This document shows positions 10,448 through 19,230 of a DNA stretch of 49,361 bases, in pieces (position 1 is the stretch's first letter; each line of letters starts with the position of its first letter). Location: NCBI RefSeq assembly GCF_945952405.1, contig NZ_CAMFIA010000026.1, positions 1 to 49,361 of the forward strand. Direction: 5' to 3'. Under the pieces are notes generated by a model. It had not been told where the DNA came from and searched no databases. It saw only the letters and a list, made by a program, of their open reading frames with translations. Source of the DNA: an uncultured Stenotrophomonas sp. Lineage in GTDB: Bacteria > Pseudomonadota > Gammaproteobacteria > Xanthomonadales > Xanthomonadaceae. A program made the position numbers and the translations under genes.

Positions 10448-11083
10448 ATGGACCTGACCGACACCCAGCAGGCGATCCTGCAGTTGATCGCCGAGCGCAT
10501 CGAGAGCGAAGGCGCGCCGCCGTCGCAGACTGAAATCGCACGTGCGTTCGGCTTCAAGGGCGTGCGTGCGGCCCAGTACCACCTGGAAGCCCTGGAGCAG
10601 GCCGGTGCGATCCGTCGCATCCCGGGCCAGGCCCGGGGCATCCGCCTGGTGCAGGCCCCGCCGCTGGAGAAGCTGGCCGAGCCGGGCCTGCCCGACAGTG
10701 TCCTGCGCCTGCCGGTGCTGGGCCGGGTCGCGGCCGGCCTGCCGATCGGTGCTGACATCGGCTCGGACGATTTCGTGGTGCTGGACCGGGTGTTCTTCTC
10801 GCCGGCGCCGGACTACCTGCTGAAGGTGCAGGGCGATTCGATGATCGACGAGGGCATCTTCGACGGTGACCTGATCGGCGTGCATCGCACCCGCGACGCC
10901 CACTCCGGGCAGATCGTGGTGGCCCGCATCGATGACGAGATCACCGTCAAGCTGCTGAAGATCGCCAAGGACCGCATCCGCCTGCTGCCGCGCAACCCCG
11001 ATTACAAGCCGATCGAGGTGCTGCCGGACCAGGACTTCGCGATCGAAGGCCTCTATTGCGGCCTGCTGCGGCCCAACCGTTGA
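10448..11083 (+). CDS. lexA: SOS repressor LexA
   Basis: LexA represses SOS genes and cleaves itself when RecA filaments form. The 211-residue protein begins MDLTDTQQAI as in Xanthomonas and Xylella LexA. The winged helix domain has the distinctive SQTEIARAFGFKGVRAAQ recognition region (about 26-43), unlike that of E. coli, which fits the different operator. The self-cleavage bond is A96-G97 (VAAGLP), and the catalytic pair is S131 (VQGDSM) and K168 (ITVKLL). The ATG follows the operator directly with no Shine-Dalgarno sequence, so a leaderless or very short-leader mRNA is possible. It is followed by recA and recX, the known Xanthomonadaceae arrangement. Confidence 0.96.
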   Translation: MDLTDTQQAILQLIAERIESEGAPPSQTEIARAFGFKGVRAAQYHLEALEQAGAIRRIPGQARGIRLVQAPPLEKLAEPGLPDSVLRLPVLGRVAAGLPIGADIGSDDFVVLDRVFFSPAPDYLLKVQGDSMIDEGIFDGDLIGVHRTRDAHSGQIVVARIDDEITVKLLKIAKDRIRLLPRNPDYKPIEVLPDQDFAIEGLYCGLLRPNR

Positions 11084-11287
11084 CCCGTTCCAGTACGCAT
11101 TACCCCGCGGTCTTTTGTGGCGATTCTCTGGTTCCACTGAGGTTGGTACGGATGTCCGATAATTCTTTTCAGAGCGCCGGGCAGAATCTCAGCCTGTGCG
11201 ATACGTCCGACTTAAAGTGAACCCATGGCAAAGAAGACCCCCAAAGACAGCACCCCCAACGACATGACCTCTGCAAGGACCAATACG

Positions 11288-12325
11288 ATGGACGAGAACA
11301 AGAAGCGCGCCTTGGCTGCTGCTCTGGGCCAGATCGAGAAGCAGTTCGGCAAGGGCTCGGTGATGCGCATGGGCGACCGCGTGGTCGAGCCCGTCGAAGC
11401 GATCCCGACCGGTTCGCTCATGCTCGACATCGCGCTGGGCATTGGCGGTCTGCCGAAGGGCCGTGTCGTCGAGATCTACGGTCCGGAATCCTCGGGCAAG
11501 ACCACCCTGACCCTGCAGGCCATCGCCGAATGCCAGAAGCTGGGCGGCACCGCGGCCTTCATCGACGCCGAACATGCGCTGGACCCGATCTACGCCGCCA
11601 AGCTGGGCGTGAACGTGGACGATCTGTTGCTGTCGCAGCCGGATACCGGTGAACAGGCGCTGGAAATCGCAGACATGCTGGTCCGTTCGGGTTCGGTCGA
11701 CATCCTGGTGATCGACTCGGTCGCGGCGTTGACCCCGAAGGCTGAAATCGAAGGCGAGATGGGTGATCAGCTGCCGGGCCTGCAGGCCCGACTGATGAGC
11801 CAGGCGCTGCGCAAGCTGACCGGCAACATCAAGCGTTCCAACACCCTGGTGATCTTCATCAACCAGCTGCGCATGAAGATCGGTGTGATGATGCCGGGCC
11901 AGAGCCCGGAAACCACCACTGGTGGCAACGCACTGAAGTTCTACGCCTCGGTCCGCCTGGACATCCGCCGTATCGGCGCGATCAAGAAGGGTGACGAGAT
12001 CATCGGCAACCAGACCAAGATCAAGGTCGTCAAGAACAAGCTGGCACCGCCGTTCAAGCAGGTCATCACCGAGATCCTGTACGGCGAGGGCATCAGCCGC
12101 GAAGGCGAACTGATCGACATGGGCGTGGATGCCAAGCTGGTCGAGAAGGCCGGCGCCTGGTACAGCTACGGTGAAGAACGCATCGGCCAGGGCAAGGACA
12201 ACGCCCGCGGTTACCTGCGCGACAACCCGACCGTCGCCGCCAAGCTCGAGGCCGAGCTGCGCGAGAAGTTCCAGCCGTCCGAAGCCGCCCGCGAGGAAGG
12301 CGACGACGACGGCGACGACGAGTAA
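11288..12325 (+). CDS. recA: Recombinase RecA
   Basis: RecA polymerises on single-stranded DNA, drives strand exchange and stimulates LexA cleavage. The 345-residue form starts [20 protein letters not shown], the usual Xanthomonadaceae start, with AAGGA nine bases upstream; an in-frame ATG at 11225 would add 21 unconserved residues. Walker A GPESSGKT is at 65-72, followed by the catalytic glutamate region IDAEHALD and the L2 loop around [12 protein letters not shown]. The acidic tail [10 protein letters not shown] is typical. No LexA box is visible in the gap after lexA, so SOS induction may come mainly from the lexA operator by read-through. Confidence 0.97.
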   Translation: MDENKKRALAAALGQIEKQFGKGSVMRMGDRVVEPVEAIPTGSLMLDIALGIGGLPKGRVVEIYGPESSGKTTLTLQAIAECQKLGGTAAFIDAEHALDPIYAAKLGVNVDDLLLSQPDTGEQALEIADMLVRSGSVDILVIDSVAALTPKAEIEGEMGDQLPGLQARLMSQALRKLTGNIKRSNTLVIFINQLRMKIGVMMPGQSPETTTGGNALKFYASVRLDIRRIGAIKKGDEIIGNQTKIKVVKNKLAPPFKQVITEILYGEGISREGELIDMGVDAKLVEKAGAWYSYGEERIGQGKDNARGYLRDNPTVAAKLEAELREKFQPSEAAREEGDDDGDDE

Positions 12326-12335
12326 GGCTTGCTGT

Positions 12336-12373
12336 GGGGCAGGGCGGCGCCGTCAGTGACGTCGCCCTGTCCC
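12336..12373 (+). promoter_or_regulatory. Intercistronic hairpin between recA and recX
   Basis: GGGGCAGGGCG at 12336-12346 pairs with CGCCCTGTCCC at 12363-12373 with one G-T pair. No T run follows. In E. coli a leaky terminator after recA keeps recX expression low; this stem sits at the equivalent place, so partial attenuation is a reasonable inference. Confidence 0.5.
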
Positions 12374-12435
12374 GCAGGTTCGAATCGCCCAGGGATGGGC
12401 AGGGCGCCACGGAGGGCGCCACCCTTGGAGCACCG

Positions 12436-12927
12436 ATGTCCGACGCCGATGACATTCCCAGCGGCCGCAAGCGCCGGCCGCGCGAGCAGACCCCGGTACA
12501 GCGTGCGCTGGGCCTGCTGGTCCGCCGTGAACACTCGCGCAAGGAACTCACCCGCAAGCTGACCGCCCGCGGTATCGAGGGCGAGGCTGCGCAGGCTGCC
12601 GTCGCCAAGCTGACCGAGGCCGGATGGCAGGACGACACCCGCTTTGCCGAAAACCTGGTGCGGATGCGCGCCAACACCGGCTATGGGCCGATCCACGTCC
12701 GTGCCGAACTCGGTACCCATGGCCTGGACAGCGCTGCGATCGCTGCGGCGATGGACAGCTATGAGGGCGATTGGCAGGAAAACGCCCGCGATCTGGTCCG
12801 TCGCCGCTTTGGCGAGGCCGGTCCACAGGACCTGACGCAGCGGCGCAAGGCCGCCGATCTGCTGGCCCGGCGGGGCTTCGACGGCGACAGCATCCGCCGC
12901 GCGACCCGCTACGACCCGGATGACTGA
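12436..12927 (+). CDS. recX: Regulatory protein RecX
   Basis: RecX binds RecA filaments and inhibits their extension and ATPase activity. The 163-residue protein consists of repeated three-helix modules. The first is seen around [20 protein letters not shown], then the central [17 protein letters not shown] motif that defines the family (about 67-83), the [10 protein letters not shown] segment, and the C-terminal [13 protein letters not shown] repeat. The start at 12436 has TTGGAG upstream; an earlier in-frame start lies inside the intercistronic hairpin. It lies 110 bases after recA and before alaS, as in other proteobacteria. Confidence 0.94.
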   Translation: MSDADDIPSGRKRRPREQTPVQRALGLLVRREHSRKELTRKLTARGIEGEAAQAAVAKLTEAGWQDDTRFAENLVRMRANTGYGPIHVRAELGTHGLDSAAIAAAMDSYEGDWQENARDLVRRRFGEAGPQDLTQRRKAADLLARRGFDGDSIRRATRYDPDD

Positions 12928-13036
12928 GACTGGCGGCGCCGGGCCTGATACCCTTTAGGTTTTCGGCGGTCCCTCGCGACCCTGGCCAACGCGGCCGGTG
13001 GTCCGGGTCCGCCGGCCCGCAGACTGCCAGCCCCCA

Positions 13037-15685
13037 ATGAACGCATCCGCCAAATTCACGACTTCCCAGATCCGCAGCGACTTCCTTGAATTCTTCAAGG
13101 GCAAAGGCCACACCATCGTGCCGTCGGCGCCGCTGGTGCCGGGCAATGATCCGACCCTGCTGTTCACCAACTCCGGCATGGTGCAGTTCAAGGACGTGTT
13201 CCTTGGTGCGGAGAAGCGCAGCTACGTGCGCGCGGCCGACGTCCAGCGCTGCCTGCGCGCGGGCGGCAAGCACAACGACCTCGATCAGGTCGGCTACACC
13301 GCACGCCATCACACCTTCTTCGAAATGCTGGGCAACTGGTCGTTCGGCGACTACTTCAAGAAGGACGCGATTGCCTGGGCGTGGGAGCTGCTGACCCAGG
13401 TCTGGAAGCTGCCGGCCGAGCGCCTGCTGGTCACCGTCTACCAGACCGACGACGAAGCCTATGCGCTGTGGCGCGACATGGTCGGCGTGCCGGAAGAGCG
13501 CATCGTGCGCATTGGCGACAACAAGGGCGCGCCGTTCGCCTCGGACAACTTCTGGCAGATGGCCGACACCGGTCCCTGCGGCCCCTGCACCGAGATCTTC
13601 TACGACCACGGCGACCATATCGCGGGCGGTCCTCCGGGTTCGCCGGATGAAGACGGCGACCGCTTCATCGAGATCTGGAACCTGGTGTTCATGCAGTTCG
13701 ACCGCCAGCCCGATGGCACGCTGGTGCCGCTGCCGGCACCGTGCGTGGATACCGGCATGGGCCTGGAGCGCCTGGCGGCGATCCTGCAGCACGTGCACAC
13801 CAACTACGAGATCGACCTGTTCCAGGCGCTGATCCGCAAGGCCTCCGAGCTGACCGGCACCGCTGACCTGGAGAACAAGTCGCTGCGCGTGATCGCCGAT
13901 CACATCCGTGCCTGCTCGTTCCTGATCGTCGATGGCGTGCTGCCGTCCAACGAAGGCCGTGGCTATGTGCTGCGCCGTATCATCCGCCGCGCCCTGCGCC
14001 ATGGCTGGATGCTGGGCGTTCGCCAGCCGTTCTTCAGCAAGCTGGTACCGACCCTGGTCGAACAGATGGGCGAGGCCTACCCGGAGCTGCCGGCGGCAGT
14101 GGATACCGTCACCCGTGCGCTGCAGGCGGAGGAGGAGCGTTTCGCCGAGACCCTCGATGCCGGCATGAAGATCTTCGAGGACGTGGCGGCCAAGGCCGGC
14201 AATGGCGTGATCCCGGGCGTTGACGCCTTCCGCCTGTATGACACCTACGGTTTCCCGCTCGACCTGACCCAGGACATCGCCCGTGAGCGCGACCTGACCG
14301 TCGACATCGCCGGCTTCGATGCGGCGATGGAGCAGCAGCGCGAGACCGCGCGCGCGGCCGGTAAGTTCGGCGGTGGCGTGACCCTGCCGGCGGAGCTGGT
14401 GGCGACCCTCAGCCCGACCCGGTTCCTGGGCTATGACCGCCTGCAGGCGGATGGCCTGACCGTGCTGGCCCTGCTCAAGGACGGCCGTCCGGCGCAGTCG
14501 GCCGATGCCGGTGATGCGGTGATCGTGATCACCGAGCAGACCCCGTTCTACGCCGAGTCGGGCGGCCAGGTCGGCGACACCGGCGTGCTGACCGGCAACG
14601 GCGTGCGCCTGGTGGTCGATGATACCCAGAAGTTCGCCGGCCAGTTCCATGGCCATGTCGGCACCCTGGCCGAAGGCGGCCTGAAGGTCGGCGACGTGCT
14701 GTCCGGCCAGGTCGATGGCGAGCGCCGCGGCGCCACCATCCTCAATCACTCCGCTACCCACCTGCTGCATGCTGCCCTGCGCGAAGTGCTGGGTACCCAC
14801 GTGCAGCAGAAGGGCTCGCTGGTGGCGCCGGACCGCCTGCGTTTCGACTTCTCGCACTTCCAGCCGATCAGCGCCGAAGAGCTTGCGCTGATCGAGCGCA
14901 AGGTCAACCAGCAGGTGCGTGCCAACAACGCCGCCGAAGTGCACAACATGGGCATGCAGGAAGCGCTGGACTTCGGCGCGATGGCACTGTTCGGCGAGAA
15001 GTACGGCGAGCACGTGCGCGTGCTGAAGATGGGTGACTACTCCACCGAGCTGTGTGGCGGCACCCACGTCAACCGTACCGGCGACATCGGCCTGTTCAAG
15101 ATCACCTCCGAGGGCGGTGTCTCCGCCGGTGTGCGCCGCATCGAGGCGGTCACCGGCCAGGGCGCCCTGGACTACGTGGATGCGGAGGAGGCCCGCCTGG
15201 CCGAAGCCGCCGAGCTGCTTGGCGGCAGTGCCGCCGACGTGGTGGAGAAGATCCGCGCCCTTGGCCAGCGCCAGAAGCAGCTGGAGCGCGAGCTGGAGGC
15301 CGTGAAGGCCAAGGTCGCCGCCGGTGCCACGGCCGACCTGTCCGGCCAGGCCGTCGAAGTTGCCGGCGTGAAGGTGTTGGCCGCCCGCCTGGAGGGCTTT
15401 GACGCCAAGGCCCTGCGTGACGCCGTGGACCGCCTGAAGCAGCAGCTGGGCAACGCAGTGATCGTGCTGGCCGGCGCCCAGGACGGCAAGGCTGCCCTGG
15501 TCGCGGGTGTGAACGGCAGCGCAATGGGCAAGGTCAAGGCCGGGGAACTGTTGTCCCATATCGCCGGTCAGATCGGGGGCAAGGGCGGCGGACGCCCGGA
15601 CCTCGCCCAGGGTGGTGGCGAGGACGGGCCCGCCCTTGCCACTGCGCTGGCTGCAGTCGTCGAATGGGTCAGCCCCCGCCTGTGA
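13037..15685 (+). CDS. alaS: Alanine--tRNA ligase AlaS
   Basis: AlaS charges tRNA-Ala and hydrolyses mischarged Ser- or Gly-tRNA-Ala. The 882-residue length is standard. Class II aminoacylation motifs lie in the N-terminal third (the motif 2 region around [18 protein letters not shown]). The editing domain has the zinc-type motifs HSATH at 571-575 and CGGTH at 673-677. The C-Ala domain closes the protein with [15 protein letters not shown]. The start at 13037 ([20 protein letters not shown]) gives the conserved N terminus; an earlier in-frame GTG adds an unconserved leader. A hairpin (15695-15723) follows the stop. Confidence 0.97.
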
Positions 15686-15694
15686 TGAACCCCG

Positions 15695-15723
15695 CCGTCC
15701 CCCTCCTTGTAGGAGCGGGACGG
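15695..15723 (+). terminator. Possible terminator hairpin after alaS
   Basis: CCGTCCC and CTCCT pair with AGGAG and GGGACGG across a TGT loop, with one C-C mismatch. There is no T run, so termination would be weak or Rho-assisted. Confidence 0.45.
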
Positions 15724-15770
15724 CTGACGGTACCATTGCGAAATCTTTTCCCTTTGTCGTGGTAGCGCTT

Positions 15771-15822
15771 CTTGACGGAGCGTCAAGCCGGTGGGGGATA
15801 CCCTTCCACACGGTTCCATGGA
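15771..15822 (+). promoter_or_regulatory. csrA leader with two candidate CsrA binding sites
   Basis: A perfect 7-bp hairpin (15771-15777 with 15781-15787) shows ACGGA at its apex. A second ANGGA motif, ATGGA at 15818-15822, overlaps the csrA Shine-Dalgarno sequence. CsrA/RsmA is known to bind ANGGA motifs in loops and over ribosome sites and to repress its own mRNA; two sites about 43 bases apart would fit a dimer. Confidence 0.5.
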
Positions 15823-15833
15823 GACTTACAAAA

Positions 15834-16037
15834 ATGTTGATCCTGACTCGCCGCGTCGGCGAAACCCTGATGATCGGTGACTCGGTGAGCGTCACCGTGC
15901 TTGGCGTCAAGGGCAACCAGGTGCGTATCGGCATCACTGCGCCGAAGGACGTCGCTGTGCATCGCGAAGAGATCTACCAGCGCATCCAGCGCGGTGACGA
16001 AGCCGGTGGCACCGGTAGCGAAAATTCTGCCGAATAA
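15834..16037 (+). CDS. csrA: Carbon storage regulator CsrA (RsmA)
   Basis: CsrA is a dimeric post-transcriptional regulator that binds ANGGA motifs in mRNA leaders. In Xanthomonadaceae it affects virulence, motility and biofilm. The 67-residue protein starts [16 protein letters not shown] and carries the RNA-binding strands with L4/R6 at the start and the [13 protein letters not shown] segment that includes R44-type contacts. A short Gly/Ser/Glu tail is variable. GGAG lies 11 bases upstream. The gene lies between alaS and tRNA-Ser, a conserved order in gammaproteobacteria. Confidence 0.96.
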
Positions 16038-16115
16038 CGCTTTACCTTCGCACTCGATTAACGTTATGATTCACGCCCCGCTGAGGTGCAACGCACCAGA
16101 CGCGGAGAAAACCCC

Positions 16116-16208
16116 GGAGTGATGCCCGAGTGGCCGAAGGGGCTCCCCTGCTAAGGGAGTATAGGGTCAAAAGCTCTATCGAGGGTTCGAATCCCTCTCA
16201 CTCCGCCA
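16116..16208 (+). tRNA. tRNA-Ser (anticodon GCU)
   Basis: A 93-nt class II tRNA. The acceptor stem pairs GGAGTGA (16116-16122) with TCACTCC (16198-16204), with discriminator G and an encoded CCA at 16206-16208. The anticodon stem is CTCCC/GGGAG, with GCT at 16150-16152, reading AGC and AGU. A long variable arm precedes the T-loop GGTTCGAATCC, as expected for serine. Confidence 0.97.
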
Positions 16209-16211
16209 GAT

Positions 16212-16258
16212 ACAAAGAAGCGCCTGCAGATCTCCGATCTGCAGGCGTTTTTCTTTGT
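16212..16258. terminator. Strong terminator after tRNA-Ser
   Basis: CGCCTGCAGATC (16221-16232) pairs perfectly with GATCTGCAGGCG (16236-16247) across TCC, followed by TTTTT. Flanking ACAAAGAA and TTCTTTGT extend the symmetry, so it could work in both directions, also ending the minus-strand gene at 16322. Confidence 0.92.
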
Positions 16259-16321
16259 GCGGAAACAGCCTGTGCGTCCACAAAGGGATGCGCCGGGAGT
16301 TGCGTGGGCCGGACAGCCGCC

Positions 16322-16660
16322 TCAGCCCGGAGGGTGCAGGGAGGCCGCCCGCTGACGACTCACGTGGCGTTCCCGTAGCAGAAGAAACAAGGGCAGCGCC
16401 AGCGACGGCCCTACCAGGAGAGCGGCCAGCGGAAGCCAGCGCTGTTTCATCGAAAGCCGTTGGCCTTCGACCAGTATGAACACCACCACGGTTGCCGCGG
16501 CCACGAGTACGTCGGCCCAGGCAAAGGCCGAGACGGGTGTGGAAACGGCGTGCGCAACCAGCAGCGGGATGTTCAATCCATGCGCACTCACCCAGGGAAG
16601 GAACTGTGAGAGTGGGAGCGCGGCTCCGACAATGCAGAGGAGGAGGTAGATCCGTTGCAT
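16322..16660 (-). CDS. DUF2834 family small membrane protein
   Basis: A 112-residue inner-membrane protein of unknown role that matches the DUF2834 pattern: an N-terminal segment IYLLLCIVGAALPLSQFLPW, a central SAFAWADVLVAAATVVVFILVEGQRL part, and the family-typical SLALPLFLLLRE near the C terminus. Three hydrophobic segments are visible (about residues 4-22, 47-66 and 74-94), with a basic Arg-rich tail. It ends close to the terminator shared with tRNA-Ser and has no evident operon partner. Family recognition comes from remembered sequence pattern. Confidence 0.75.
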   Translation of the reverse strand: MQRIYLLLCIVGAALPLSQFLPWVSAHGLNIPLLVAHAVSTPVSAFAWADVLVAAATVVVFILVEGQRLSMKQRWLPLAALLVGPSLALPLFLLLRERHVSRQRAASLHPPG

Positions 16661-16760
16661 GGCATTCCTTCGTCCAGAAAATCCATCGATGGCGGCCGGG
16701 ATCAGGATGGCAGGTGCCTGCAGGTTACGCCCCTGCAGGCGTGCTTGCTGCAGGTGCCGC

Positions 16761-19091
16761 TCAGAGCTTCACGGTCAGCCCGACCTGGAAGCCGCGCCCG
16801 GGCAGCGGCGCGATGTACTTCAACGGCGAGTTGTGCGGCCGCGCTTCTTCGTTGAGCAGGTTGCTGCCGTTGACGAACACTTCCATGCCGGCGATGTAGC
16901 TGTTGCGCACCGGCAGTTCGCGGCTGAGCTGCAGGTCGACGAGGTTGAACGCCTCCAGCGGCACTTCCTCGCTGACGTTGCGACCGAGATATTTCTGCTT
17001 GCCGTAGTAGGTGCTGGACAGCTGCGCCTTCCAGCCCTGGCGCTGCCACTGCAGGGTGGCGCCGTAGCGGTTGGTGGGCATGTTCGGCAGGTACTCGCCG
17101 TCGTTGTGGGCGCGCAGTGAATCCGGGTGGTCGGCCTTGTTCTTGACCAGATCGGCAAACGCGGAGACGTTCAACGCGCCATAGCGGCCGAGGTCGACGG
17201 CCTGCGACGCGTCGATCTCGAAGCCCTTCACCGTGGTATCGGTCTGCTTCCAGTACTTCAGCGGCAGGCGGTTGGCGGTCTGCAGGCCGGAGTAGCCGAG
17301 GTACAGGTAGTTCTGGTACTTCATCCGGTAGGCGGTGGCCGACAGCTCGAAGCCACCGAGGTGGAACAGGCCGGTCAGCTCCAGGTTCTTGGCGCGCTCC
17401 GGTTGCAGGTTCTGGTTGCCTTCCTCCTGGGTCATCACCGAATAGTGCGCGTTGCTGGCATACAGCTCATTGATCTCCGGGGCGCGCTGCGACGACGAGT
17501 AGCGCAGCTTGGCGGCGAACAACGGGCCGAGTTCGACATACGAACCGAGGCTGTAGCTGTTGAGCCGGTAACTGCGGTCCTGCAGTTTCGTGTTGGCGGC
17601 ATTGCGCGCGGTCTTGAAGCGGCTGGGCTGCAGTTCGTGGTCGATGCGCTCGTGGCGCACGCCGGCATCGAAGGTGGCCCAGCCGAAGTCCAGCGTCTCC
17701 TTCAGGAACACCGCATGGCTGCGGGTGTCGACGTCGGGCAGGTAGCGCTGCGAGCCGCTGCCGGTGACATCGCGCGACTGGTGGCTGAAACCGAGCACGC
17801 CACTGAGCGGGCCGACGCGCTGATGGCTCAGCAGCAGCTCGGCCTGGGTGCTTTCGAAGTCGTAGTCGTTGGCCTTGCTGGCACCCAGCCGCTCGCCCGA
17901 GGTGTTGTCCAGCCTGGAAACACGCAGCTCGGCACGCTCGAGATAGGGCAGGGGATCGCGCAGCAGCGCCTCCAGCGCGTAGCGCTGCTGCTTGATCACC
18001 ACGCCCACCGGCAGTCCGTCGGCATAGTTCGAACCGAATGACAGGTTCTGCATCGAAAAGCCCGGCACGCCGTACTCGCTGTCCTTGGCATCGATGCTGA
18101 CCCCGACGTAGCCGCGGTCGAAGAACAGGGTCGAGCCGAACGCCACCTGCGAATTGCGTGCGTAGCTGTTGCCGAGGCGGTGGTGGTAGTCCGGCGTGAC
18201 ATCGTTGTTGATCTGCTTCTGCACGTACGAAGGCGTGCCGGGGACGTAGGCCGGGTTGACCGGATTGATATAGGTGCGGCGCTGCCAGACCGAAGTCGGA
18301 TTGTTGGTGTAGAAGGAGAAATCGCCGTCGGCCCAGTCCGGGTTCTCGGTCATGAACTGGTCGATGTAAGGCTGCGACGCCTTGTTGTAGATCTGCTGGA
18401 CGCGCGCTTCCTTCTGGCAGCTGTCGGCGAGGGCCGAGTTGACACCACCGGAGGCCGGGAACAGCCCGCTGTTGCAGACGCCGGCCTTGCTGTTGCCGGG
18501 AATATCGTAATGCGAGATGCGCTGGCGCGAGACCTGCAGGTTGGTCGAGATATTGCGCTGGTTGTTGAAGTTCATGCGGAAGCCCTGCGCATCGGCGGCG
18601 TTGAAGCCCTTACGCAGGACCAGCTCCATCGACTGGTCCTTGTCTTCCATGCTGCGCGAGATCAGCCCCGAATCGATCTCCACGCTGCCGCCGATCGCGT
18701 TGCCGCCGTAGCGCACGGTATCGGAGGACTTGTTGACGGTGACGCTGCGTACGAACAGTGGATCGAACGGGATGTTGATGTCGCCGCTGATCGCGTTCAT
18801 GCCGAGGATGGACTGGCCGTCCTGCAGGATCTGCACGCGGTTGCCGCTGAGGCTGCGGATGACCGGGGCGCCCGCATTCGGCCCGAAGGCGCTGTTCTGC
18901 ACCCCGGAAACGTGTTCGAGCAGGCCGCCCAGGGTGCGGTTCTGCGCCTGCGGATTGTCGACGGTGACCCGGCTGTCGATAGGGGAAGGCTGGCTGGCCT
19001 GGACCTGGAGGGTGGGGAGGGTCGGTTCGTCCGCGGCGTAGGCGCTGTGGACGGCGAACAGAATGGCGGTAGCAAGGAGATGGCGACGCAT
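16761..19091 (-). CDS. TonB-dependent receptor, probable zinc (ZnuD-like) uptake
   Basis: A 776-residue outer-membrane receptor with a signal peptide ending AYA (about residue 20), a plug with LQVQASQPSP...LGGLLEHVSGVQ and the NRVQILQDGQSI segment, then a 22-strand barrel ending VGLTVKL. Transport is powered by TonB-ExbBD. ZnuD-type receptors take up zinc, and some members bind haem. The zinc assignment rests on a Zur-like box at 19115-19137 between this start and the divergent AraC gene. The barrel has an internal cysteine pair (AGVCNSGL...ADSCQKE). The start at 19091 was chosen because it begins the signal peptide; an upstream ATG would include the operator. Confidence 0.82.
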   Translation of the reverse strand: MRRHLLATAILFAVHSAYAADEPTLPTLQVQASQPSPIDSRVTVDNPQAQNRTLGGLLEHVSGVQNSAFGPNAGAPVIRSLSGNRVQILQDGQSILGMNAISGDINIPFDPLFVRSVTVNKSSDTVRYGGNAIGGSVEIDSGLISRSMEDKDQSMELVLRKGFNAADAQGFRMNFNNQRNISTNLQVSRQRISHYDIPGNSKAGVCNSGLFPASGGVNSALADSCQKEARVQQIYNKASQPYIDQFMTENPDWADGDFSFYTNNPTSVWQRRTYINPVNPAYVPGTPSYVQKQINNDVTPDYHHRLGNSYARNSQVAFGSTLFFDRGYVGVSIDAKDSEYGVPGFSMQNLSFGSNYADGLPVGVVIKQQRYALEALLRDPLPYLERAELRVSRLDNTSGERLGASKANDYDFESTQAELLLSHQRVGPLSGVLGFSHQSRDVTGSGSQRYLPDVDTRSHAVFLKETLDFGWATFDAGVRHERIDHELQPSRFKTARNAANTKLQDRSYRLNSYSLGSYVELGPLFAAKLRYSSSQRAPEINELYASNAHYSVMTQEEGNQNLQPERAKNLELTGLFHLGGFELSATAYRMKYQNYLYLGYSGLQTANRLPLKYWKQTDTTVKGFEIDASQAVDLGRYGALNVSAFADLVKNKADHPDSLRAHNDGEYLPNMPTNRYGATLQWQRQGWKAQLSSTYYGKQKYLGRNVSEEVPLEAFNLVDLQLSRELPVRNSYIAGMEVFVNGSNLLNEEARPHNSPLKYIAPLPGRGFQVGLTVKL

Positions 19092-19114
19092 GGCACGGTC
19101 CGTGAAATTGGTGT

Positions 19115-19137
19115 GAAATGTTATAACGTAACCATTT
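19115..19137. promoter_or_regulatory. Zur-like operator
   Basis: The stretch begins GAAATGTTATAA and ends TAACCATTT. By eye it matches the E. coli Zur consensus (GAAATGTTATA...ATAACATTTC) at 18 of 23 positions and has partial dyad symmetry. It lies 24 bases upstream of the minus-strand receptor start. Zinc-dependent repression of that receptor is the natural inference. Confidence 0.7.
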
Positions 19138-19180
19138 GTGTCGACAAGGGTGGTCCGGGCCTTGCGCGGAGGGCTGGATA

Positions 19181-19195
19181 TGAGAATGGTTCGCA
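19181..19195. promoter_or_regulatory. Weak Fur-like box before the AraC gene
   Basis: TGAGAATGGTTCGCA matches the 7-1-7 Fur pattern TGATAAT-N-ATTATCA at 10 of 14 positions and lies 36 bases before the AraC-type start. The right half is poor. Confidence 0.4.
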
Positions 19196-19230
19196 TATGA
19201 AAATGGCGGGCGACTCTCCGCAGGACCCCC

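Noticed and set aside
11084..11287. A separate LexA box in front of recA
   Set aside because: No TTAG-N6-TACTA-like sequence is present; only a possible -10 GATAAT near 11157 was seen.
12548..15937. A 1129-codon open frame antisense to alaS
   Set aside because: Same artefact of high GC; the plus strand encodes a full AlaS with all catalytic motifs.
16116..16208. tRNA-Ser as the attachment site of an integrated island
   Set aside because: No integrase and no repeat of the tRNA 3' end were found downstream.
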